Shown here: positions 38,976 to 47,423 of the stretch, piece after piece | How positions within the stretch are numbered: position 1 is the stretch's first letter | Layout: each line of letters begins with the position of its first letter | Assembly: GCA_041879425.1 (NCBI GenBank) | Contig: CP090854.1 | Location: 682,001 to 746,000 of the forward strand | Reading direction: 5' to 3' | From: Vibrio pomeroyi | GTDB taxonomy: Bacteria > Pseudomonadota > Gammaproteobacteria > Enterobacterales > Vibrionaceae | Length of the DNA: 64,000 nucleotides | The notes under the pieces: generated by a model | The model's input: only the letters and a program-made list of their open reading frames with translations | Database searches by the model: none | Told to the model about the DNA's origin: nothing | Made by a program: the position numbers and the translations under genes

Positions 38976-39491
38976 TTACTCGTCATGACAGTTAAGTGCG
39001 GAATTTAGTAGGTTAGTCGATATTGGTACTAGCCCTACTTTTAGTCCAAATGGCTTGAATACTTTATCGAGAATATCAGTTTTGAAAGTACCTCGATCAT
39101 TCTCAATCTCAGATATAGTTTTTCTGGAAACCCCAACCATTTTGGCAAAAGTATCTTGTTTGACACCTAACACGTTTATCCTAAGCTCCTTGAGAGCTAA
39201 TCCTTGTGTTAGTTCATTCATAAGCAACGATCTAATAACTCTATTTATCTTATATTTTCTTTCTGATACTGATATTGGTTGTACGTTTTTAGGAGTACGC
39301 TTTGCCACTTTTTCAATCTGATCAATCGAGGTTTGAGCATGCTCTTTTTGTATTTTAATTGCTGTATTTAAGTGTTCTTTATTCAAACGAAGTCGAGAGA
39401 TTGCATCATGCACAGATTCTGCCGAAGTGTTTAGAGAAAGCCGATCTAATCGGTTTAAACTGTCGGTGTTAGAATTCATATCAGCCCCCAT
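38976..39491 (-). CDS. HTH (XRE/HipB-like) protein downstream of hipA
   Basis: 171 residues. The C-terminal half is a Cro/C1-type HTH (NVLGVKQDTFAKMVGVSRKTISEIEND, in two pieces) resembling HipB. The N-terminal half is helical and charged (LRLNKEHLNTAIKIQKEH), possibly a dimer or kinase-binding segment. It overlaps the end of the HipA-like gene by 16 nt, so the two are translated together. It is most likely the antitoxin and autorepressor of the kinase, in the less common toxin-first order. Confidence 0.78.
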   Translation of the reverse strand: MGADMNSNTDSLNRLDRLSLNTSAESVHDAISRLRLNKEHLNTAIKIQKEHAQTSIDQIEKVAKRTPKNVQPISVSERKYKINRVIRSLLMNELTQGLALKELRINVLGVKQDTFAKMVGVSRKTISEIENDRGTFKTDILDKVFKPFGLKVGLVPISTNLLNSALNCHDE

Positions 39492-40825
39492 TTACCAAGT
39501 TTTGTCGCAATGAAATCCATACCTATACCTGGCATATCCAAAATCTGCTTTGGTGTTCCTCTTTCTTCTAACCTTTCTTTTAAAGTAAGACAGTTTTGTG
39601 CAAGTGCTTTAAGTTCTTTTAATAGAGTCTCTTTGGGAACTAAATCTGACAGTGAAGTTGCGATACCGTCAAAATCATACTCACCTCCTACCTCTAAAGG
39701 TGATTTCCACTTGGTAGCTCTAGGTATCCCTTCAGGGTCTGCTTTCATTGGAGCAAAATCATAGACTGGAGCAAGTTTGATAAAACCTTCTTTTTTGATG
39801 AAAGAAGTGTTTCTTCCATGGTTATCGCTGTTGCCAAATATGATATTGAGCAAGTCCCTTTTTACCCATTCAATAACAAATTCTTGGATGTTAAACCGAT
39901 AGCCTTGTTCAGTAACCATATGACTATTTATGATTTTATCAATCAGTTGTCTAATAGTATCTTCATGATCAAGAAGACTACCTGGTCCTTTATTTAACAT
40001 TGAGTAAACCGACTCCATGGCATAGCGCTGCATGTTTTGCTTGTCATCTAAATAGATATCAAACCTTGGTAACCAGAGAGAAGGGTAATTTTTACCTTCT
40101 TCTAATCGCATCGATTCTATTGGAATAGTATCGACTCCCATGCTTGTTAACTCATGATAATAATAATATTCAGCTCGTAAAATATTGCTGTCAGTTTTCC
40201 CTCTAGAGCCTCGCGGATATTTTACTAGATAATGTAAATCTTGATTAGTAACGTCATCTTGATAGCTGTCAATCCAGATCCGCCCCTCGTTGGAGTAACG
40301 CAGTAGCAGTTTTGGAGCTTCTCCTCCTGCACCTGTGGCACCTCCAGCAGCAGCTCCCCTTTCTTGTGCGTAATCTAAGAAATCACTAGCTCTATCAATT
40401 ACATCATGAAGGGCAAAGGACAGTGAATCTGATTTTTTAGTCCGCTTTGGTAATGATTCCTTTATTCTCAAATTACCAACTGGAGAGATAGTTCCATACT
40501 TCAAAAGGATGAAATCTTGCTGGTCAATAGCTAGATCTCCAATATCAAGTTGCTTGACCCAGTAACGTCTGCTCGCTCCACTCGGCATTATGTCATCGAG
40601 AAACCTCAGCCACCTCGAGCGCCCTTTATCGTCAAAGTAGAAATTAACAGGGTGATTAAGTGAAACGGCATGGTTGTCATCTTTCTCGAAGTTTTCTACA
40701 GCATATTCGTTTAGGTAATGAACTTCTGTGATTATGAAGTTGCCTTCATTACTCTTAGGGAAGGTAACGTGAGCTATATCAATCCATTGCTTCAGTATGT
40801 AAGCTTGTATAGTGAGTGATTCCAT
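39476..40825 (-). CDS. HipA-like serine/threonine kinase toxin
   Basis: 449-residue HipA-family kinase. HipA of E. coli phosphorylates GltX and causes growth arrest. The kinase core is visible: catalytic Asp/Asn in FGNSDNHGRNTSF and metal-binding Asp in LAPVYDFAPM. An N-terminal LRFLDDIMPSGASRRYW segment matches the HipA N-terminal region, with a Gly/Ala-rich insertion (RGAAAGGATGAGGEAPK) near the phosphate loop. The target is unknown. It overlaps the downstream HTH gene. The canonical hipB at 41142-41390 lies 316 bp upstream on the same strand. Confidence 0.85.
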   Translation of the reverse strand: MESLTIQAYILKQWIDIAHVTFPKSNEGNFIITEVHYLNEYAVENFEKDDNHAVSLNHPVNFYFDDKGRSRWLRFLDDIMPSGASRRYWVKQLDIGDLAIDQQDFILLKYGTISPVGNLRIKESLPKRTKKSDSLSFALHDVIDRASDFLDYAQERGAAAGGATGAGGEAPKLLLRYSNEGRIWIDSYQDDVTNQDLHYLVKYPRGSRGKTDSNILRAEYYYYHELTSMGVDTIPIESMRLEEGKNYPSLWLPRFDIYLDDKQNMQRYAMESVYSMLNKGPGSLLDHEDTIRQLIDKIINSHMVTEQGYRFNIQEFVIEWVKRDLLNIIFGNSDNHGRNTSFIKKEGFIKLAPVYDFAPMKADPEGIPRATKWKSPLEVGGEYDFDGIATSLSDLVPKETLLKELKALAQNCLTLKERLEERGTPKQILDMPGIGMDFIATKLGKWGLI

Positions 40826-41141
40826 AACTATCTCCAGATATTTATGCGTACTATTTTACTCATAAAGGTGCTAAATTTCAAGCTGTGTAACTGTAACTAC
40901 TCACAAGTCTAAGTTTTAGGTGTTCTTGTAACCTAAAGTAATCATTATTATTTTAGCTATTTGGAAAGGTGATGATTTGAATAGGTTTTGAAGATTTTCG
41001 AACTGATTTTGGTATAAAGACATCACACTATTTTCCCACTCTAAAGTGCGGCACTAAAGCTTTATGTTCCTATAAGGTTGATTGTTTTATGTGGAGACTT
41101 AGTTTGTAGAATTAGCTCATAGAGTACAGGTTTAGTGAGTA
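40826..41141. other. Spacer between hipB and the hipA-like gene
   Basis: 316 bp of AT-rich sequence without a gene. It holds an inverted repeat (40915-40937) and presumably the promoter of the hipA-HTH operon. No hipA remnant was recognised. Confidence 0.5.
40915..40937. promoter_or_regulatory. Candidate operator upstream of the hipA-like gene
   Basis: Inverted repeat TTTAGGT-N9-ACCTAAA, about 90 bp before the hipA-like start. It is unlike the hipB operator sites, so it may bind the second HTH protein (38976-39491). Inference only. Confidence 0.4.
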
Positions 41142-41390
41142 TCACCAATCTTCTTCATCGATAATGTTTTTATATTTATCAAAGTTTTTCGTTTCAACAT
41201 AAAGCGTTAGATCTAAGGCTTGAATGATTTTAAACATGGTAGAGAGCGTGGCTTTATCTGGTCTATTTTCAAAGTTAGAAATGGTAGCTTGCTTTATGCC
41301 GACTCTCTTTGCCACTTCGGACTGAGTCCATTTATTTTTTTGTCGTATTAGCAGTAAACTATTAGCGAGTTGCTGTGGACTATAAATCAC
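41142..41390 (-). CDS. hipB: HipB-like antitoxin/repressor
   Basis: 82 residues, close in sequence to E. coli HipB: YSPQQLANSLLLIRQKNKWT, then SEVAKRVGIKQATISNFENR and TLSTMFKIIQALDL. HipB binds DNA as a dimer and neutralises HipA. Here no hipA follows directly; the only HipA-like gene starts 316 bp downstream and already overlaps another HTH gene, so this HipB may be an orphan or may regulate the divergent TOTE gene. Two 18-bp operator-like sites lie in the 180-bp divergent region. Confidence 0.85.
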   Translation of the reverse strand: MIYSPQQLANSLLLIRQKNKWTQSEVAKRVGIKQATISNFENRPDKATLSTMFKIIQALDLTLYVETKNFDKYKNIIDEEDW

Positions 41391-41448
41391 AATTCGTCAT
41401 TCCTTACGGTTATTGATGCTTACTTTTCACAAGGGATTCAAGCAGCAC

Positions 41449-41494
41449 TATCCCTACTAGGGTATATTATTAACATTATACCTTTGTTGGGATA
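41449..41494. promoter_or_regulatory. Two HipB operator-like sites between hipB and the TOTE gene
   Basis: Site 1 (41449-41466) is TATCC-N8-GTATA and site 2 (41477-41494) is TATAC-N8-GGATA. E. coli HipB binds TATCC-N8-GGATA, so each site keeps the 5-8-5 spacing with one half exact. Site 2 resembles the reverse complement of site 1. Centres are 28 bp apart. They lie between the divergent starts 41390 and 41570 and could repress both genes. Confidence 0.65.
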
Positions 41495-41569
41495 AAACCA
41501 AGTAGGGAATAAAGTAGAACAATCAAAGCCCTTGGCTTTGACTTATCTATATACAGGATGATATTTAGC

Positions 41570-43930
41570 ATGGATGAGCTTGAGTCAGTAAATCAAAGAA
41601 TTGAACAGTTGAAATCCGAGCTATCTCAGCTTGAGAAAAGACGAAATGAGTTACTGTCTAGTACTGTGAATCCAGAGCAAACTTTGTTAACTCCAGGACA
41701 GAAAATCGAACTATTTCAAAGTTACTTCCGAGGAAATCATCACTGTTACGCTAATCGTTGGCAAAACTCGGCAGGTCGAAATGGTTACTCAATAGCTTGC
41801 TCCAATGAGTGGCAGCAAGGGGTATGTGAAAAGCCGAAGGTAAAGTGTTTAGAGTGCTTGAATCAAGCTTTTAAACCTCTGGATAGAGATGCGATCTATC
41901 GTCACTTAACTGGCGCTGAAGTCATTGGCTTATACCCTATACAGCCTGACAATTCGTGTTTCTTATTAGCCATAGATTTTGATAAAAGCGACTGGCTTCA
42001 GGCATCTCAAGCTTATGTTGAAGCGTGTGAGTTTTATGATCTGGATTGTTTGTGGGAGCGCTCTCGTTCAGGTAAAGGAGCGCATGTCTGGATTTTCTTT
42101 GAATCCGCAACAACAGCAAAGGACGCAAGAGAATTAGGCTTTCTTCTCTTAGACAAAGCGATGCAAATCCATAGTGCATTAGCTTTTGATTCTTATGACC
42201 GCCTCTTCCCTAATCAGGATGTTTTACCGACTGGCGGTATCGGCAATCTAATAGCCTTACCCTTACAAAAACAAGCAAGGGCTAATCAAAACTCAGTGTT
42301 TTTGGATCGTTTTGGTCAACCCTATGCCGATCAATGGTTGGCACTAAAATCAGTTCAGAAAGTACCAGTATCTAAACTTGAAAAGCTGATATCGGCTATA
42401 GAGAAAAAAGCTAAACAATCAGACGTTAGTGACTTGAAACCATGGGAACGTAACGTATTGCCAACATCGGGCATTGATGGGTGTCCGTCAAACGTAACCG
42501 TAGTATTGGCAAACCGCATTTACTTACCTCTCTCAGAGTTTCCTAATCCATTAGTCGCTAGACTCAAAAAGTTAGCATCATTTTCTAACCCCAAGTTTTT
42601 TAAAGCGCAGGGTATGCGTCTTTCAACTAATGGTATAGCTCGCTTTATATGCTTAGCGGAGTTAGATAATGGCTATTTAAGCCTACCTAGAGGCTGCCTT
42701 GATGATGTACAGGAAATCTTGGCGGATCTGCATGTTAAGGTAGATCTCGTTGATAAAAGAACGCTTGGGCAGAAGTTGGAGTTAGTTAACTTTCAGGGTG
42801 AGTTACGACAATCACAGCAAAAAGCAGTGGACTCCTTGCTTAAGTTTGATTGTGGTGTGCTACATGCTCCAACTGCTTTCGGTAAGACTGTGACGGCTAT
42901 CGGTCTGATAGCTCAACGCAAAGTTAATACGCTGATTTTAGTGCATAGCAAGCAACTCGCAGACCAATGGAAGGAACGTCTCACAGCCTTCTCTGACGGC
43001 ATTGATATCGGTATTTATACTGGGGCAAGGAAAAAACCAACAGCTCAAGTCGATATTGCTACCTATCAAAGCCTGATAAACCGAGGTGATAATACTGTAA
43101 ACCCAATGATTCAGGAGTATGGTCAGATCATTGTTGATGAATGCCATCATTTATCTGCACCGCAATATGAACGTGTGTTGTCAGAGGCTCATGCGAAATA
43201 TGTCTATGGGGTAAGTGCGACTTTAGAACGTAGAGATGGGCATCAACCCATTATTTTTATGCAATTAGGTAGGGTGAGACACACGATCAAGATTGATAAA
43301 ACATCTCAATTCCAACAGATACTGCATTGCAGAAAACTCGCGTATGTACCACCGCTTGTTCTGACTAATGATGAATCAAAGCCACATATATCAGAAGTCT
43401 ATCGTTGGCTTATGGAACATCCTGAGAGAAACAAGCAAATCTTATCTGATACTCAATCTGAAATATTGAAAGGTCGAGTTCCTATCATTTTGACTGAGAG
43501 AAGAGAGCATGCAGCCACTATTTATAATGCTTTGGTTGAAGAGGGGGTTCAAGTTCAGCTACTTGTTGGAGCTATGAAGAAAAAGTCTCTGAAACAAGTA
43601 ATGGAGCAGCTCGATTCAGCTCAGGTACTTGTTGCCACAGGAAAATTTGTCGGTGAAGGGTTTGATTTACCGAGGCTAGATACATTGATTTTAGCGTTAC
43701 CTGTATCGTGGAAAGGCTCGTTAATACAGTATGTAGGGCGAATTCAAAGGCAATATCAAGGTAAAACAGAAGTGAAGGTGATTGATTACGTAGATACTAA
43801 ATTGCCAATGCTACAACGAATGTTTAATAAGCGAGAGAAAGGTTATAAAGCCCTTGGTTTTGAAGAGGAAGTCCAAGGATGTGGGCATCAGCCTTCATTA
43901 GACTTGTCTGTAGATACTGCATCCGAGTAG
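41570..43930 (+). CDS. TOTE-type archaeo-eukaryotic primase fused to an SF2 helicase
   Basis: About 786 residues. A short coiled coil at the N-terminus is followed by a four-Cys/His segment and a primase-polymerase-like domain (about 75-260) with LLAIDFDKSDW (metal-binding acids), RSGKGAHVWIFF and LPTGGIGNLIALPLQ. This matches the AEP of TOTE conflict systems described by Aravind and co-workers. The C-terminal SF2 helicase has APTAFGKTVTA (Walker A), VDECHH (DECH box), SATLERRDG and a final QYVGRIQRQ. ATG 41570 is preferred, with AGGA 11 nt upstream; ATG 41558 almost touches that AGGA. It is divergent from hipB. Confidence 0.85.
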   Translation: MDELESVNQRIEQLKSELSQLEKRRNELLSSTVNPEQTLLTPGQKIELFQSYFRGNHHCYANRWQNSAGRNGYSIACSNEWQQGVCEKPKVKCLECLNQAFKPLDRDAIYRHLTGAEVIGLYPIQPDNSCFLLAIDFDKSDWLQASQAYVEACEFYDLDCLWERSRSGKGAHVWIFFESATTAKDARELGFLLLDKAMQIHSALAFDSYDRLFPNQDVLPTGGIGNLIALPLQKQARANQNSVFLDRFGQPYADQWLALKSVQKVPVSKLEKLISAIEKKAKQSDVSDLKPWERNVLPTSGIDGCPSNVTVVLANRIYLPLSEFPNPLVARLKKLASFSNPKFFKAQGMRLSTNGIARFICLAELDNGYLSLPRGCLDDVQEILADLHVKVDLVDKRTLGQKLELVNFQGELRQSQQKAVDSLLKFDCGVLHAPTAFGKTVTAIGLIAQRKVNTLILVHSKQLADQWKERLTAFSDGIDIGIYTGARKKPTAQVDIATYQSLINRGDNTVNPMIQEYGQIIVDECHHLSAPQYERVLSEAHAKYVYGVSATLERRDGHQPIIFMQLGRVRHTIKIDKTSQFQQILHCRKLAYVPPLVLTNDESKPHISEVYRWLMEHPERNKQILSDTQSEILKGRVPIILTERREHAATIYNALVEEGVQVQLLVGAMKKKSLKQVMEQLDSAQVLVATGKFVGEGFDLPRLDTLILALPVSWKGSLIQYVGRIQRQYQGKTEVKVIDYVDTKLPMLQRMFNKREKGYKALGFEEEVQGCGHQPSLDLSVDTASE

Positions 43931-44249
43931 TTGAGTTAGACTAAAACTACATAAGGGTGGATGCTGTCCATTGTTTGCTTATGAGATCAAAGATCAAATG
44001 TAGGTAAGCCTTCGGACATGGTTTATCTGGTTTCTAACTCTAACTCTCATGATAATGCACTTACTTTAGCATTATTCAAGTCGGATGTGCGGAGGCTACG
44101 TTTGATTTATTTACTGTTTTGACGGTGTGTTGAAAGCGAGAAGGGGCTTGAAAGCGAAAGTGCCAGGTACCTTTTACCGAGAGTGAAAGATAGCGCGTTT
44201 AGTACCTACGTTCAGTACAAAACGGCTAAAACTAGATGTATAAATACAA
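43931..44249. other. Spacer between the TOTE gene and the second att-like scar
   Basis: 319 bp without a gene. It contains two GAAAGCGA-type direct repeats near 44135-44160 and no other clear structure. Confidence 0.45.
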
Positions 44250-44311
44250 AAAGGGCGATAACTCAAAGAGTTACCGCCCTTTCCAAACGTTTGGTGGAGC
44301 TGGCGGGAGTT
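44250..44311 (-). other. Second att-like scar: ssrA terminator plus tmRNA 3' end, copy 2
   Basis: On the minus strand AACTCCCGCCAGCTCCACCA (44292-44311) is exactly the 20-nt 3' end known for tmRNA. It is followed by AACGTTTGGAAAGGGC and a 15-bp stem with one mismatch (44250-44264 / 44268-44282). About 34 bp next to the tmRNA end are shared with copy 1 apart from one indel, while the hairpin bodies differ. It separates the hip/TOTE unit from the recombinase unit. Confidence 0.82.
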
Positions 44312-44445
44312 GTATCGTCAAGTCTTAAACTATGAACCAACCCTCAATTCTTTAATTCTTGGTAATATGAACAACCCTAAAGTCTTGACTTGGATTTTTT
44401 TATGAACGAATCTGATTCTATTGCTAGCTACTAAGTTGCCTTCGT

Positions 44446-45708
44446 ATGTATATGACTCACAAGATCAAAAGTCTAAATCTTCTATCCGATTTTTATGAAC
44501 AGAAAAATTTATCCTTGAAAGATGGAGTACTCTATGCTGAGTCAGATAAGAAAACTTGTGATAATTTATACGTTGTTATAGAGAGTGAAACAGGTGTAGT
44601 AGTACCGCCTGTATTATCATTTATAGTATCGCACTATAGAAATCATTCAAAAACTTCATCAGCAACACAGGCTAAAGCGTTACGGCTATATTTTGACTTT
44701 CTGCATCAGCACAACCTCTCTTGGAATATAGGGGCGCTAGAGCCTGTGGATAGACCTTTTACTGGATTTAAATGGTGGTTAAAAGAACAGTACGAAGAGG
44801 GCAACATTGCTGGTAGCACCGCTCGGTCATACTTTAGCGTTGTCGCTAATTTCTATATATTTCATTTGGATATTAATACTCCATTTACCTCTATTCCTAT
44901 GGAATATGAGGAAATAGAAATAAGACAGTTTGATAATGACCCATTTGCACATATAGCAGGAAGAAGCATAGTTAGGCGAGTATCTACAGAAAAATTGGAT
45001 GTATCAGCTCGAAGTCAGGAAGGGTCTTTAAAGCCGTTTACTATACAAGAGCAAGAGATGTTTTTTACGAAGCTGAAAGAGCATGGTTCGGAAGAGTTTT
45101 TGCTGATTTGTGTGCTTGCTATCTTATCAGGGCTTAGAGCAAGCGAAATTGCAGACCTTCGGACAGACATGTTTGCGATCTACAAAGATGATGACCCACA
45201 TTTTGAGTTAGAACTCGGCGCAAAAGTACAACACAAAACGAAGCAGAACAGTGAGCTTCCAGTTACGATTGCTGGCTCTGCCGTTAAGCTGTTAAAGCGT
45301 TATCACATCAGCAGTCGTTATGTAAATCGACTAAATAAGTTCATAAATAATGGTGGTGAAAGAGCTAATGTCTTTATTACACAAAGAGGCGGAGCTTATT
45401 CCCAACACACAATATCGACACTTTTTAATCAATTTGTACATAAACATATATACCCTGAATATCCAGACTTTTCACATGACTTTCATGATTTAAGAGTCAC
45501 GTTTGGAGTGGATGTAATGAATGCAGCTCTAAACGTGAAGACTCTTAGCGATAGTGAAGCTCTGAGATTCACAAAGAGTCAAATGAGGCATAAGAATATT
45601 ACAGATACGTTGCGGTATCTCTCTTACTTTCAGAAGTCTAAAGCTTTGGTAGAACAATCAAAGCTAAATGAAGAGTTATTAAGCTTAATCTTTAGTGAGA
45701 CGGCTTAA
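44446..45708 (+). CDS. Tyrosine recombinase, first of a trio
   Basis: Site-specific integrase (420 residues). A SAM-like DNA-binding domain (about residues 45-170) is followed by the catalytic domain. Catalytic residues are visible: Arg in LSGLRASEIADLR, His-x-x-Arg in HDFHDLRVTFG, His in MRHKNITDTLRYLSYF and the Tyr in the same stretch. It begins the coupled four-gene operon; its stop overlaps the next start (TAATG). It lies 134 bp from the att-like scar, where an integrase gene is expected. Confidence 0.9.
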   Translation: MYMTHKIKSLNLLSDFYEQKNLSLKDGVLYAESDKKTCDNLYVVIESETGVVVPPVLSFIVSHYRNHSKTSSATQAKALRLYFDFLHQHNLSWNIGALEPVDRPFTGFKWWLKEQYEEGNIAGSTARSYFSVVANFYIFHLDINTPFTSIPMEYEEIEIRQFDNDPFAHIAGRSIVRRVSTEKLDVSARSQEGSLKPFTIQEQEMFFTKLKEHGSEEFLLICVLAILSGLRASEIADLRTDMFAIYKDDDPHFELELGAKVQHKTKQNSELPVTIAGSAVKLLKRYHISSRYVNRLNKFINNGGERANVFITQRGGAYSQHTISTLFNQFVHKHIYPEYPDFSHDFHDLRVTFGVDVMNAALNVKTLSDSEALRFTKSQMRHKNITDTLRYLSYFQKSKALVEQSKLNEELLSLIFSETA

Positions 45709-47423
45709 TGGTAAAGAAATCAAGAAAGATTGAAGTATCGAAGAGTTCTTATTCGAGGGAAACTAGGGCTAACGATATCGGATACTGCATTAAATTCGAT
45801 AAAGAGTTTGGAAACGAATATTCGGAAAGTGTGTTGAGTTGGATACAAGAGACCGAGCTAGATACAAAGGATATTAGGCAGGAGTTATCTTTATTTGTTA
45901 AGCATATTGTAAATAGTTCATTCGCTTCAGAAACGAAACTGACAAAAATTCGAGATTTTAGACTGTATGTACGGCACTTAAGATCGTATGACACTGTTCG
46001 GTCAATTGCAGCCAAAGAAAGTATTGAAAGTTATCAAGGAGTACTGCACAGAAAATATAACCTTGAGGAGATATCAAAAGCTACTTTTGAAAAAAAAAGA
46101 AAAATTCTCAAGCAAGTTATGTATGACTGCTTTGGTATCGGTAAACTTGACTTTGATAAGTATTTTCCATCTTTAGGTAAGCGAACAGGAGTACTATTTG
46201 GCGCGACTATTAATGGGAAAGATAACTCAAAAGGTTACAGTAAAGAAGGGTACAAAGCCCTCCTTAAATTCTTAATTAATGCCGCTGATTTTTATCATAC
46301 TTTGAGTGTTCAAAACGCTCCAATTGAGAGCCTAAACGACACTCAATTCAAGCATGATATTGGAGGTATAACCTATATCATCAAGCACAGAGTAGCAGGT
46401 GTTATCAATACTAAGGGGTATATCTCCAACCTAGCTTCGATGTTTTACTCTTCGGTGTTTGTTGCTATAACTGGTATCAATCAGTCTCCTGCTTTCAGAC
46501 TGAAGAGAAGTTCTATATCAGAATCAGAAATCATAGATGGCATGATAAAGATCTCGATAACAGACAAAAGAAAGAAGAAAAAAGATGCGGAAAAAATACT
46601 ACTAGTAAAGAAGCATTTTAAAACGTTGCTTGAGAAAATTATTGATCATTCAAAAAGAGTCGATCCAGAAGGAGGATTCCTTTTTCCTTTTGTTAACCTC
46701 GATGGTAGCGTTAGCTCTATACAGTCCCATGCGTACAGAGGTCTACTACGTAACACTCTAAGCCCTTTAAATCTATCACTGGGAGCCGAGAGTTTAAAAC
46801 TAGATACTCGAAAGTTACGACATTCCTATGGGCTATTCTTCAATGACATTCAACAAAGAGCAGAAGTGCTTAACAACTCGGTAGTTGTTTCTGAGAAGTA
46901 CTATAACCAAGGCTCTGTCGAAGAAAATAATAAAGCTCTGAAAAAAGGTATGGCTGCATATCAAGATCTGTTTCAAGTAAAAGTGATCGATGAAGCAGCC
47001 TCGAAAGCTGTACTTTATGATAATGAAAACTCAACCAAAACGCCTTCAGGTGGGGTGTGTATCAATGCAGTTTCATCTAAAGAGGCTGACCGAAACACGC
47101 GAAAAATCAAGAAGTCTGGCTTACGTAAAGAGGGAGAGGTTGTTTATTGTACAAGTTTTTTATCATGTATTACCTGCCCAAATCATCTGTTTGTAAAATC
47201 CGAAAGCCACGTTTATCAACTGTTGTCACTACGACAAGTATTAATCAACAGTCGATACGAATGCGAAGCTGGAGGTCTTTTTGGAAGTAGAAAAGTAATA
47301 GAGAACACTATCAATAATATTAAATACCTAGCTGAACATAAGCTAGATAAAAAGCTAGTTAAGATAGCTAAAGATATGATGAGAGAACAAGGCATTTCAC
47401 CATTATGGATGTATGATCTATGA
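45708..47423 (+). CDS. Tyrosine-recombinase-like protein lacking some catalytic residues, second of a trio
   Basis: 571 residues. The C-terminal half aligns by motif with tyrosine recombinases: TRKLRHSYGLFF (box II) and SEKYYNQGS (Tyr). At the first catalytic Arg position the sequence reads TGINQSPAF, and the box II His is replaced, so it may be inactive or act only as a partner. A Cys cluster near the end (YCTSFLSCITCPNH) suggests a zinc site. Translationally coupled on both sides (TAATG upstream, ATGA downstream). Confidence 0.8.
   Translation: MVKKSRKIEVSKSSYSRETRANDIGYCIKFDKEFGNEYSESVLSWIQETELDTKDIRQELSLFVKHIVNSSFASETKLTKIRDFRLYVRHLRSYDTVRSIAAKESIESYQGVLHRKYNLEEISKATFEKKRKILKQVMYDCFGIGKLDFDKYFPSLGKRTGVLFGATINGKDNSKGYSKEGYKALLKFLINAADFYHTLSVQNAPIESLNDTQFKHDIGGITYIIKHRVAGVINTKGYISNLASMFYSSVFVAITGINQSPAFRLKRSSISESEIIDGMIKISITDKRKKKKDAEKILLVKKHFKTLLEKIIDHSKRVDPEGGFLFPFVNLDGSVSSIQSHAYRGLLRNTLSPLNLSLGAESLKLDTRKLRHSYGLFFNDIQQRAEVLNNSVVVSEKYYNQGSVEENNKALKKGMAAYQDLFQVKVIDEAASKAVLYDNENSTKTPSGGVCINAVSSKEADRNTRKIKKSGLRKEGEVVYCTSFLSCITCPNHLFVKSESHVYQLLSLRQVLINSRYECEAGGLFGSRKVIENTINNIKYLAEHKLDKKLVKIAKDMMREQGISPLWMYDL

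Noticed and set aside
38908..40870. TTACTCATAAA on both sides of the hipA-HTH pair as target-site duplication
   Set aside because: Only about 11 bp and AT-rich; flanking sequences differ and no transposase is present, so chance is likely.
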